Of a DNA stretch of 64,000 bases, positions 41,569 through 49,605 are shown one piece after another. The translations under genes were made by a program, and so were the position numbers. Positions within the stretch are counted from its first letter, which is position 1, and every line of letters begins with the position of its first letter. The stretch comes from a virus, in the IMG/VR virus record IMGVR_UViG_3300033145_001721, positions 1 to 64,000 of that record; one strand, 5' to 3'. A model generated the notes under the pieces. That model saw nothing but the letters and a program-made list of their open reading frames with translations. It was not told the DNA's origin and searched no databases.

Positions 41569-43044
41569 TTACAAATTGTTGAATCCTATTTGGAATGTTC
41601 CCTGGCACGTCTGTCCAAATGCCCCGGATAACGCATCAACTTGATCCTTGAATTTGCTGAACGGAAAATATTGTATCTCACCAATAAACGGTGCGTGCCA
41701 TGCCTCTGGCAATCCGTCAATGTACCCCTCCGGGGCCAAATACATGTTTCCACCATTCACTTGGGATGCTACCGGATCAGCACGCAACTCTTTACTGCCA
41801 GTAGGTCGATCAGCTACAATACGCCACCCAGCTAGATTGCGCATAGTGGCTTGTGCATCCCCCTTACCCGAACCCCCTGGTTCCTGTTCAATCCCAACAA
41901 CCACATGTTTACCATCTAACTCTGCTCGCTGCCTAATTCGATTTTCCCGTGCGCGGCTTTCTAACCGAAATCGATCCACATGAAGAATGCACCAATTCCC
42001 ATCCAAATCTTTGCCCAACCGCAATCCTACCGTCCAACAACCATCATCATAGGTGGCAGCTTTATCCCAATACCGAATCTGTTTAACCCATTTTCTAGGA
42101 TTGGTAGGATCGGGAGGAGATTTGACAATCAATTTATTAGCCTGAAACATACCACCCCCGACGGGAACAGGTGATTGGTCATATTGACCCGCATACATAA
42201 AATCGCCACTTGCTTTGAGTTCCCGAAGTGCTGCCCGACCTAAACGTTTGGGGTTGAGCATTTTGTCTTGATCATAATAATATTTCTTTAGGCTCGCAGG
42301 CTTTACCAATGGCGATAATGTAGCAGGCAAACAAACATGTTTCACACGAATCTCCCCGCGTTCCGCCATATCCAAAAGAAATCCTGTAGGATCTTCTTGA
42401 GACAACCGCTGCATTATGAGTATAGTAGGCACTAAATCTATTGAGCGCTTTCTGGATGGCAATGCTTCCAGAATAAACTCTTTGACTGCTTTCGTTTCTG
42501 CAATAGACCTAGCTGCCCTAGGATTTAATGGATCATCTATAACCACCAAATCTCCATGCTTCCCAGTTATGCTGCCTTGTGTGCCCGCACTATATCTCAC
42601 GCCACCAGCTTTCGTGCCATACGTGCCGACAGCATTCATGTCACCTCGAATTACAACTTCTGGAAAGCAATCTTTGTACTTTTCACTCCGTATCAAATCT
42701 CTAGCTTTACGCGCATGCCCCACCATCAAATTTTGCTCGTAAGAACAACCGATGAAATTCATAGATGGGTTTCTAGCCCATATCCATCCATGCAAAAACA
42801 TCGCAAATATCGTAGACTTGAGACTGACCGGGGGGATATTGTATATGATATAATCATAACGTTTCTTTTTGCGTGCTAGTATTCGCTCCACTTCGCGTTG
42901 TGCATCCCAACACAAATACTTAATGTGCCAATTGGATTGGAGCGGTTCATTCTGTACGACTATAGGCCAAAACTCTTTCACGAATTCGTAGAAAGATTTC
43001 CGCGTAATACTCCGGATGATATCGTATTCACGAAACGAAATCAT
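41569..43044 (-). CDS. terminase large subunit
   Basis: A 491-residue packaging motor: ATPase half with a variant Walker A NIPPVSLKST (residues about 69-78; the usual Gly before Lys is Leu) and Walker B DLVVIDDP; nuclease half with IRYWDKAATYDDG, VVVGIEQEPGGSGKGDA and KFKDQVDALSGA supplying the acidic metal ligands of the RNase H fold. The order TerS-TerL-portal is standard. The start overlaps the TerS stop (ATGA). Confidence 0.92.
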   Translation of the reverse strand: MISFREYDIIRSITRKSFYEFVKEFWPIVVQNEPLQSNWHIKYLCWDAQREVERILARKKKRYDYIIYNIPPVSLKSTIFAMFLHGWIWARNPSMNFIGCSYEQNLMVGHARKARDLIRSEKYKDCFPEVVIRGDMNAVGTYGTKAGGVRYSAGTQGSITGKHGDLVVIDDPLNPRAARSIAETKAVKEFILEALPSRKRSIDLVPTILIMQRLSQEDPTGFLLDMAERGEIRVKHVCLPATLSPLVKPASLKKYYYDQDKMLNPKRLGRAALRELKASGDFMYAGQYDQSPVPVGGGMFQANKLIVKSPPDPTNPRKWVKQIRYWDKAATYDDGCWTVGLRLGKDLDGNWCILHVDRFRLESRARENRIRQRAELDGKHVVVGIEQEPGGSGKGDAQATMRNLAGWRIVADRPTGSKELRADPVASQVNGGNMYLAPEGYIDGLPEAWHAPFIGEIQYFPFSKFKDQVDALSGAFGQTCQGTFQIGFNNL

Positions 43045-43808
43045 GCGACAACCTCAGCCTCTATCGCTTTCGCCTTACGTACATGTGCAAGTATTTGCTT
43101 CTGTATGGGCAATGGCAAATCCAAACTCTCCATAGGAAACACTTTATGATTGTGATCGATTTGGCCTTGTATATTAACATCCACAGACGCTTTATCCCCA
43201 TACCCCCGTTTTTTCAATCGTGATCGCGCTACTGCCAATGTAGCCGACTCACTGCCAGCTTGCACTAAACGAATCAAACTGCTCTCAAACATATCGTCCT
43301 TTATGTCCTCAATTTCATGAACAAGCTTTTGAAAATCAGGATCTAAATACCATGTTTGAAATGTAGCTCGCTTAATGCCCACTTTACGACAAGCGGCCGC
43401 TATGGAAAAGGAAGATTTGACGAGAGCACACAAAAACAAATGTTGACGAAAATCTTTTCCGTAGTGGGCAAACATGGCTTCCACTTTTTCAATACCAACG
43501 TTCGCCCGATGCATACGGTCAAGCTTATGCCAAAGCTGCTTCATTGGCTCACTCAGCCTGTCATAAACATAATCCCCCATATCGTAAGTACACTTACGCG
43601 ATTCCTTGCGCCAACGTCGCCCTCTGTGAATTGCATAACGAAACGTCGGACGTGTTTGAATCCAATTGTCAATCGTAGGTTTACTGATATTCAAAACTTT
43701 GGCTATCTGTGATAGCTTCAATCCATCACGTGCTAATTCATAGCCCACAATAGCCAATTCGGGTTTCCACTTCCTCATCCACTTTTTCTTGCCCCCAACC
43801 ATTTGCAT
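43041..43808 (-). CDS. terminase small subunit
   Basis: A 255-residue protein with two helix-turn-helix units (LSQIAKVLNISKPTIDNWIQ and SIAAACRKVGIKRATFQTWY) and a helical remainder suited to ring formation. It is the first gene of the left arm, with AAGGAG 4 nt before the ATG at 43808. The 39-base upstream extension lacks a site. It should recognise the packaging start and load TerL. It is larger than many small subunits because the DNA-binding part is doubled. Confidence 0.8.
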   Translation of the reverse strand: MQMVGGKKKWMRKWKPELAIVGYELARDGLKLSQIAKVLNISKPTIDNWIQTRPTFRYAIHRGRRWRKESRKCTYDMGDYVYDRLSEPMKQLWHKLDRMHRANVGIEKVEAMFAHYGKDFRQHLFLCALVKSSFSIAAACRKVGIKRATFQTWYLDPDFQKLVHEIEDIKDDMFESSLIRLVQAGSESATLAVARSRLKKRGYGDKASVDVNIQGQIDHNHKVFPMESLDLPLPIQKQILAHVRKAKAIEAEVVA

Positions 43809-44056
43809 TGTACTCCTTCTAAAAACAAAAACCGAATATACACACATTAGATATACACCATATATACAAAATTACTATAATTTTCGCATAAAAAAGTATC
43901 GATTCTAAACTAATAACCCATATTTTAGATAAAAACTTACATTTCGACTTCTAAAAATCTAAGATTTCTAAGCTTTTCGCTTTACCCAATAAGCTACTGT
44001 AGATATACTAACGGTACCACAAACAAGGACTGAAATATTAACACAGGAGGTATCAA
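43809..44056. promoter_or_regulatory. divergent control region between the two genome arms
   Basis: A 248-nt strongly AT-rich stretch without genes separates TerS (leftward) from the sigma-like gene (rightward). The rightward promoter is described separately. Leftward, TATATT motifs near 43836 and TTGTAT near 43865 are possible elements, but the spacing is poor. The AT content also suits an origin or melting region. Confidence 0.7.
43981..44009 (+). promoter_or_regulatory. sigma-70-type early promoter
   Basis: TTTACC (43981-43986) and TATACT (44004-44009) are separated by exactly 17 nt, matching the housekeeping consensus at 4/6 and 5/6. It lies about 48 nt before the ATG of the first right-arm gene, so host polymerase can start the early operon at once after infection. 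Confidence 0.75.
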
Positions 44057-44614
44057 ATGTCTAGTATGTCTTTACATAAAGACGTAACTGCTGACAAAGC
44101 TTTACACGAAGACATTTCAACCGAAACGTTTGAACAGTGCAAAAATCTAATGTACCAATACGTCTGGAAATTCTACAACCGCTATGGAGGCGATTTCAAC
44201 GACTGGGTCAGTGAAGGTCATCTGATATTCATGAAATGTATAGTCTCATACAACAATAAATATGCTTTCACAACCTGGTTTACATTCAAGCTCCAAAAGG
44301 GTTTCATCTCTGTCATACGGAAAAAATTAGCACAATCGGTACCCAACATCACGTATAACACTAAGCTCACAAAGGCTCTAAACCCCGCATACCACACAAC
44401 ATTCTTCACCAGGCGAGAACAAGTATCTGATCGTACATGGACCCTCCACCAAGTAATCCAATATCCACCACGTGAACTAGATGGTGAAATTGACGCTGAT
44501 GATCCAATCAATACACTAGATGCCATCATGTGGTACTGTGCTACAAAATTCCAATGGACAAAATTACAAGTCCTTGAAAGCCTAATCGAACTATGGGAAT
44601 GCAGTCAACTATGA
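44057..44614 (+). CDS. sigma-like protein (right arm, early)
   Basis: A 185-residue protein with a sigma region 2-like helix pair (YGGDFNDWVSEGHLIFMKCI, KYAFTTWFTFKLQKGFISVI), close in plan to the left-arm protein at 37964-38509 but without an evident region 4. AGGAGG stands at the ideal distance before the ATG. As the first gene after an early host promoter it may redirect RNA polymerase to the phage's own boxes. A degenerate anti-sigma or unrelated helical protein is the alternative. Confidence 0.6.
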   Translation: MSSMSLHKDVTADKALHEDISTETFEQCKNLMYQYVWKFYNRYGGDFNDWVSEGHLIFMKCIVSYNNKYAFTTWFTFKLQKGFISVIRKKLAQSVPNITYNTKLTKALNPAYHTTFFTRREQVSDRTWTLHQVIQYPPRELDGEIDADDPINTLDAIMWYCATKFQWTKLQVLESLIELWECSQL

Positions 44615-44645
44615 CATCGCTATATAAATATCAAAAGGAAATAAA

Positions 44646-45182
44646 ATGCCTACAGGAATATACCATAGAACAAAAACCCAATTGAAAGCGGTTAAAAAGA
44701 ACCTCGCAAAAGGACGAACCAAAAAAGCCAGAAAGAAAGCAGCCAAAACACTTACAAAAATTGCTAAAGACCCGAAATGGAGATCCATGGTATCTGAAAA
44801 TACAAAAAAAGCAATGCATGACCCAATAATTAGAAAAAAACATTTAGATGGGATGGCGAAGGCACACAAAAAATACGGTGTGAATTTCAAAGGTGGAAAT
44901 GGACTGTCCCCTACTCCCATCATACGATTAGCTGATAGATTACTAAAACTTTGTGGATACGAAAGAGAACTTGCAGTAAAAACAAAACCCGTAAGATCCA
45001 AATTCAGAAACAAAAAACTGCCAGATTGTTACAAAATTGATTTTGGAAATCGTGAAGAAATGATAGCCATAGAATTTGATGGGCAGTGCCACCAATCCCT
45101 TCGACAACAAAAAATAGACAAGAAGAAAACAAAGGTTCTACAAGAACTCGGATGGACGGTTGTTAGGTTGAAACACAAATGA
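44646..45182 (+). CDS. Vsr/DUF559-like endonuclease, possible free-standing homing enzyme
   Basis: A 178-residue protein. The last 60 residues (YKIDFGNREEMIAIEFDGQC, HQSLRQQKIDKKKTKVLQEL, GWTVVRLKHK) have the strand-helix pattern and E-x-D/H residues of Vsr or PD-(D/E)xK nucleases. The first 90 are very basic helices with repeated KDP.W..M-type units like the DNA-binding modules of phage homing endonucleases. The stop overlaps the helicase start. It may spread itself or cut host DNA. Confidence 0.65.
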   Translation: MPTGIYHRTKTQLKAVKKNLAKGRTKKARKKAAKTLTKIAKDPKWRSMVSENTKKAMHDPIIRKKHLDGMAKAHKKYGVNFKGGNGLSPTPIIRLADRLLKLCGYERELAVKTKPVRSKFRNKKLPDCYKIDFGNREEMIAIEFDGQCHQSLRQQKIDKKKTKVLQELGWTVVRLKHK

Positions 45183-46531
45183 CTAAACTATTCCCATATC
45201 AAAAGCAAGGTATATTAGCAATAGAACGGCTCAATGGCCGTGCGTTGTTGGCTGATTCCATGGGTCTGGGCAAAACCATCCAAGCTCTATACTACATTCG
45301 CCGAAATCGAGCAGCCACAACCCCTACGCTCATCATATCCCCAGCTATAGCCAAATGGGAATGGCAAGAGCAAGCACGCAAGCACGCACAACTCAACATC
45401 ACCGTAGGCGAATCCTTTACCGCCCCCAAACATTTCGATCCGAAACGACACAAACGCATAGTCATCAATTATGAAATTGCACTGTACTGGTCACGATTCA
45501 TTATCCGCCACATGCATCCACAATGTCTAATCCTTGATGAATCCCATTACATCAAATCTATAGATGCCGAACGCACCGAAATCATTCGTAAAATCGGTGC
45601 AAACATTCCCCACATCATAGCCATATCCGGTACACCACTACTCAGTCGCCCCATCGAACTGTTCCCTACCATCAATCTACTTTGGCCTAAATCCTTTCCC
45701 AATTTCCTATCATACGCCACACGCTACTGCAAACCCAAAATTACATTCGGACGATGGGACTTTACAGGTGCCTGTAAATTGCCATTGCTGCAAGCCAAAC
45801 TAAAACGACTGGGAATGATTCGACGACTGACGAAAGATGTACAAAAAGAACTGCCCAACATACACCGAATCATCAAACTTGTACACATTGACAATGGGAC
45901 TGAATACTCCAAAGCACGCGACGATTTCAAAGCGTGGATATCTAAAACCAAAGGCCAAAAAAAGAACCGTGAATGGAGCGCTGAACGATTAGTCCGCAAT
46001 GGCTATCTACGTCGATTGGCAGCGCAAGGAAAAATAACCGCAATCATCGAATGGATCGAATCATTCCTGGAAGAGAATAACGGCAAACTTGTATTGTTTG
46101 CACACCACCACTTTGTAATCGATGCTATACTGAAACGATTTTCCAGCTGCGCCGTTTCCGTTTATGGAAAAACCGATGGCAAAGCAAAACACCGCATCGT
46201 AAAACAATTTCAAACATCCAAACGCATCCGCATATTTATCGGATCGTTGGCTGCAAAAGAAGCCATTACACTCACAGCAGCTAACACATTAGCCTTTGCT
46301 GAATTGTGGGATGTGCCCGGTTGGCACAAACAAGCTGAACAGCGCATCCGTCGAATCGGACAAAAAAGCAAACACGTGCTAGTCTACTATTTTATCGCCG
46401 AAGGAACTGTTGATATCGAAGTAGCCGAACGCATAGAAAGAAAACAAAATATTGTTACCCAAACGCTTGATGGTAAACGAAAAGATCAACAGCTAAACAT
46501 TCACACATTATACCTCAGGAGCCAAAAATGA
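45179..46531 (+). CDS. SNF2-family DNA helicase / translocase
   Basis: A 450-residue protein with the helicase superfamily 2 motifs: Q-motif-like YQKQGI, Walker A MGLGKTIQ (28-35), DESH (120-123), ISGTPLLSRPIELFP (motif III), and QAEQRIRRIGQ (motif VI). It resembles the compact SMARCAL1-like helicases found in many phages, which remodel forks or anneal strands. It overlaps both neighbouring genes by 4 bases, so expression is coupled. No extra domains. Confidence 0.9.
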   Translation: MTKLFPYQKQGILAIERLNGRALLADSMGLGKTIQALYYIRRNRAATTPTLIISPAIAKWEWQEQARKHAQLNITVGESFTAPKHFDPKRHKRIVINYEIALYWSRFIIRHMHPQCLILDESHYIKSIDAERTEIIRKIGANIPHIIAISGTPLLSRPIELFPTINLLWPKSFPNFLSYATRYCKPKITFGRWDFTGACKLPLLQAKLKRLGMIRRLTKDVQKELPNIHRIIKLVHIDNGTEYSKARDDFKAWISKTKGQKKNREWSAERLVRNGYLRRLAAQGKITAIIEWIESFLEENNGKLVLFAHHHFVIDAILKRFSSCAVSVYGKTDGKAKHRIVKQFQTSKRIRIFIGSLAAKEAITLTAANTLAFAELWDVPGWHKQAEQRIRRIGQKSKHVLVYYFIAEGTVDIEVAERIERKQNIVTQTLDGKRKDQQLNIHTLYLRSQK

Positions 46532-46692
46532 AACACCAAAAACATGTATCCATCCTATTCATTAAAACAGGAGAAACATTCCCGGAAGAACTGAAAAATG
46601 CTTTCTCCGCAGAATGCCGACGTCGTGGCACCACTATGACCAAAGCGCTGGCACGACTTATCCGTAAATGGCTACAAAACCCCACAGCATAA
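46528..46692 (+). CDS. 54-residue ribbon-helix-helix-like protein
   Basis: The short gene starts 4 bases inside the helicase gene (ATGA coupling). The protein has a strand (HVSILFIKTG), helix A (PEELKNAFSAECRRRG) and helix B (MTKALARLIRKWLQN), the plan of Arc/CopG repressors. It could autoregulate the early operon. Confidence 0.65.
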   Translation: MKHQKHVSILFIKTGETFPEELKNAFSAECRRRGTTMTKALARLIRKWLQNPTA

Positions 46693-46706
46693 GATAAGGT
46701 TGACCC

Positions 46707-47579
46707 ATGGATTTTGAAACACTATTACAATCAAATGGGATACGTATAGCACCAGAAGGGCACCACCATGCTAGATATGGGTGGTTGCAATTTGACTGCC
46801 CATTCTGTGGTACAAACAGTGGCAAATATCATATGGGCTATGACCTCACCAACAAATACGTCAACTGTTGGAACTGTGGTCACCATTCCATTATCGAAAC
46901 CATGGCAGTCCTATTTGGCATATCTTATACTGAAGCCAAAACGATTGCCAAAAGTATTCGGCCGGAACGACAGAAACTAAAATCACACACAGGTCAATTC
47001 GTCAAACCGGCTGAAGTAGGCTCATTGCACGCCGCACACAAACGGTACATAAAATCCCGTGGATTCGACTGGCATCACATCGCTGAATTATGGTCTGTGC
47101 AAGGCATTGCCTTAGCTAATCCCGCTATGCAATGGCGATTGTTCCTACCCATATTTTATCAAGGCGAACGTGTCAGTTGGACAACCAGGGCTATCGATGC
47201 CAACATACGTCCCCGATATCTTTCTGCCAAACCAAAATACGAAACCATTCCACACAAAACGTTATTGTATGGGGAAGACTTCGCACGGCATGCAATCGTC
47301 ATCGTAGAGGGACCAATAGACGCATGGGCTATTGGCCCTGGAGCAGTTGCAACCTTTGGTTTGTCCATCACCTCCGCACAAGTTCTCAAAATGTCAAAAT
47401 ACCCCATACGCGCCGTCTGCCTCGATAATACAAAAGAGGCACAAGCCACTGCCAGAAAGCTTGTAGACTCGTTGTCCGGATATGAAGGCGAAACGTACAA
47501 TATACAATTGAGTGGAAAAGACGCAGCTGAATCGCCTTCCACTGAATTGGAACGAATCAGAAAGGAGATTTTAACATGA
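46707..47579 (+). CDS. DNA primase (zinc finger plus Toprim)
   Basis: A 290-residue primase-like protein: zinc ribbon with CPFC (31-34) and CWNC (54-57), a linker, and a Toprim core with IVIVEGPIDAWAIG (metal glutamate) near residue 200. The second Toprim motif reads CLDNTKE instead of the usual DxD, so either the family deviates or it is a loading factor. The last 27 codons are repeated at 49068-49151. It should make primers for the replication fork. Confidence 0.82.
   Translation: MDFETLLQSNGIRIAPEGHHHARYGWLQFDCPFCGTNSGKYHMGYDLTNKYVNCWNCGHHSIIETMAVLFGISYTEAKTIAKSIRPERQKLKSHTGQFVKPAEVGSLHAAHKRYIKSRGFDWHHIAELWSVQGIALANPAMQWRLFLPIFYQGERVSWTTRAIDANIRPRYLSAKPKYETIPHKTLLYGEDFARHAIVIVEGPIDAWAIGPGAVATFGLSITSAQVLKMSKYPIRAVCLDNTKEAQATARKLVDSLSGYEGETYNIQLSGKDAAESPSTELERIRKEILT
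47496..47578 (+). repeat. direct repeat A, copy 1 (end of primase gene)
   Basis: This 83-nt segment, ending at the ATG of the ParB-like gene, is 75/83 identical to 49068-49150, which ends at the ATG of the heptad-repeat gene. Five of the eight differences are silent in the primase frame. Confidence 0.95.
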
Positions 47580-48538
47580 AAATCAAAGTTTCCAGAATCA
47601 AACCAAATCCATACCGGCGGATCAAAACCTATCCGATAGACGAAGATAAAGTCAAGCGGCTTGAAACCTCAATCCAAGAAACAACTTTTTGGGATAACCT
47701 CGTTGCACGTCCCCATCCTAAAAGAGAGGGATATTTCCAATTAGCATATGGACACCATCGACTTATGGCTCTCGAAAATCTGGGTATCAATACAATAGAC
47801 ATCCCAGTCCGTAACATCGACAATGCCACGATGCTCCGAATCATGGCTAATGAAAACCTGGAATGGAATCAATGCCCCGCCGTCATCAACGAAACCGTCC
47901 ATGCCGCCCGTGATTTCTTGGACAGGGAACTGAAAAAGTATGCTACATGGGAAGAAGCTAAATGCCCTAATAAATTTATTAGGGCATTATTCACCGGAAC
48001 AAAAGGAGACTTCAAACATTGCAAAAATCATGGTGTAGGCCAAACAACCATCCTCAAGTTCCTCGGCAAGAACTGGGAAGGTAAACGGTGGATGATTCAG
48101 GAGGCTTTAAGTCTCTTAGACAACAAAGATGATGTCGATATTGAAGCCGTAGAAAGTCTTGAGACTATGGGAAAGGCTCGGGAGTTTCACAAGGCTATAA
48201 AAGAGCACAAAATCCCAAAAGAACGACATAAGAAACTAGCGAAGAAGTGCAAAAATAAAGGCGATAAGAAAATAGGCCAACGCAGAATACGAGAGATAGT
48301 GCGGGAGGAATCAGACGATCCATCAATTGACTTGGAAAAGAAGTTCAATGAGATGAAAACAGCATCGAAGCATTTGCGTGAAGCAGTCGTAGCCTTTCAA
48401 ACTTTCTGCAATGACCTGAATGTCACAACACTCAAAGGGATGGAAGTCGAAGCGGGCTGGATGGAACTTGCACTGTGCATGCGGACTATCAAAGATTTTG
48501 TGGCCTCTATGAAAGAATCAGAAGATGAAAACGAGTGA
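47576..48538 (+). CDS. ParB-like protein
   Basis: A 320-residue protein with the ParB N-terminal pattern: RIKPNPYR, LVARPHPKREGYFQLAYGHH (the GHHR nucleotide/CTP-type motif) and MRIMANENLEWN. Helices follow, then a charged coil (about 200-320). Phage members of this group act as nucleases, transcription factors or CTP switches. The gene starts inside the primase stop (ATGA). It lies in a block flanked by direct copies of the primase end. Confidence 0.78.
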   Translation: MKIKVSRIKPNPYRRIKTYPIDEDKVKRLETSIQETTFWDNLVARPHPKREGYFQLAYGHHRLMALENLGINTIDIPVRNIDNATMLRIMANENLEWNQCPAVINETVHAARDFLDRELKKYATWEEAKCPNKFIRALFTGTKGDFKHCKNHGVGQTTILKFLGKNWEGKRWMIQEALSLLDNKDDVDIEAVESLETMGKAREFHKAIKEHKIPKERHKKLAKKCKNKGDKKIGQRRIREIVREESDDPSIDLEKKFNEMKTASKHLREAVVAFQTFCNDLNVTTLKGMEVEAGWMELALCMRTIKDFVASMKESEDENE

Positions 48539-49064
48539 ACTATACAACCGTCTATATGAAGCATTCCGCAACTTCAAAACAAAAAAACATGGAAAAGATT
48601 ATTCAAACGACCAATGGGTGCAGCTATCCTATCTACAGGTTGACCGTGCTTTGGGTTTACCAAAAATGCCGAGTCGAAAGTTTCCAGGCCCCCGAAGACT
48701 TCACGGCCTACGTCGATCCCAACTGATCGGCAAAATTGACAAATACACCAGAAGACACGAGAAGCCATTCCGATTTGAAATTCTGCCGAAACAAGGCTGT
48801 CAGATTTGGCACACGTCAACTGATATTGCCCAATATGAAATCAGACGTGCAAACAAGTATTCTTTACACAGGGCTAAACTCAACAGAAAACGTCTGGACG
48901 ATACTCTCATACTACCCGACATCGATCCAAAACACCGACAAATGATAAAAGCCAAACGAGCACGAGAATTAGCTGATGTCAAATCATACAATGAGATGGA
49001 AAAATTACTCGTCATGTACGAACAACCTCCATCAAAACAAAAAGCATTGCCCAAACCAAAATAG
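48525..49064 (+). CDS. hypothetical basic protein
   Basis: A 179-residue protein that overlaps the ParB-like gene by 14 bases. Very basic in the first half (RKFPGPRRLHGLRRSQLIGK, KYTRRHEKP), with a helix at the end (RQMIKAKRARELADVKSYNE). No family recognised. It travels with the ParB-like gene between the direct repeats, so it probably works with it. Confidence 0.6.
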   Translation: MKTSELYNRLYEAFRNFKTKKHGKDYSNDQWVQLSYLQVDRALGLPKMPSRKFPGPRRLHGLRRSQLIGKIDKYTRRHEKPFRFEILPKQGCQIWHTSTDIAQYEIRRANKYSLHRAKLNRKRLDDTLILPDIDPKHRQMIKAKRARELADVKSYNEMEKLLVMYEQPPSKQKALPKPK

Positions 49065-49067
49065 ACA

Positions 49068-49151
49068 TACAATATACAATTGAGCGGGAAAGACGCAGCC
49101 GAATCGCCTTCCGATGAATTGAAACGAATTAGAAAGGAAATTTTAACATGA
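49068..49151 (+). pseudogene. detached copy of the primase C-terminus (direct repeat A, copy 2)
   Basis: This segment still encodes YNIQLSGKDAAESPSDELKR and seven more residues to a TGA, matching the primase end with two amino-acid changes plus silent ones. It is attached to no primase. It looks like the tail of a related phage's primase gene left by recombination, and its last bases supply the ribosome site and ATG of the next gene. Confidence 0.85.
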
Positions 49152-49573
49152 GCGAAAAACAAAATCCAGAAATCCTGAAAGCTTGGAACGAAAGACAAAA
49201 GCTCTGGGCTGAAGGTGACAAGCTTTGGACGGAAGACTACAAGCTCAAAGCAGAAGGTGACAAGCTTTGGGCAAAAGGCAACAAGCTCAAAGCAGAAGGT
49301 GACAAGCTCTATGCAGAAGGCGACAAGCTCTGGGCAGAAGGCGACAAGCTCAGAGCAGAAGGCGACAAGCTCAGAGCAGAAGGCGACAAGCTCAGAGCAG
49401 AAAGCGACAAGCTCAGTGCTGAAGGCGACAAACTTTGGGCAAAAGGCAGCAAGATCCAAACAGAAGGAGACCTAATCTTCATCAACAAAGTCATCGAGAT
49501 ACATGGAAACATTGAAGTTGAATGGAAAGGGGGCGCCTGCTATCTCAACAATGGAGAAGTGTACGGCGCATAA
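49148..49573 (+). CDS. heptad-repeat protein (AEGDKLx repeats)
   Basis: A 141-residue protein with about 13 copies of a seven-residue unit (AEGDKLW, AEGDKLR and variants, residues about 20-108) after a short head (MSEKQNPEILKAWNERQ) and before a beta tail (IEIHGNIEVEWKGGACYLNN). A leucine every seven residues suits a coiled coil or a rigid rod. Similar repeats occur in proteins of unknown function in bacteria and phages. The ribosome site AAAGGAAA belongs to direct repeat A. Confidence 0.72.
   Translation: MSEKQNPEILKAWNERQKLWAEGDKLWTEDYKLKAEGDKLWAKGNKLKAEGDKLYAEGDKLWAEGDKLRAEGDKLRAEGDKLRAESDKLSAEGDKLWAKGSKIQTEGDLIFINKVIEIHGNIEVEWKGGACYLNNGEVYGA
49205..49445 (+). repeat. 21-bp tandem repeats (about 11-12 copies)
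   Basis: The unit gaaggcgacaagctcagagc and close variants repeats head to tail in frame. The central copies (49318-49400) are nearly identical. Because 21 is a multiple of three, the reading frame stays open in three frames and on the other strand, making antisense frames here artefacts. Confidence 0.9.
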
Positions 49574-49605
49574 ACCGAAACACCAAAAAGCATTGAGATT
49601 TAACC

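Noticed and set aside
49215-49512. Open frames in other frames and on the minus strand of the heptad-repeat gene
   Set aside because: They arise from the 21-bp repeat, which keeps several frames free of stops; only the listed frame has a ribosome site and non-repeat ends.
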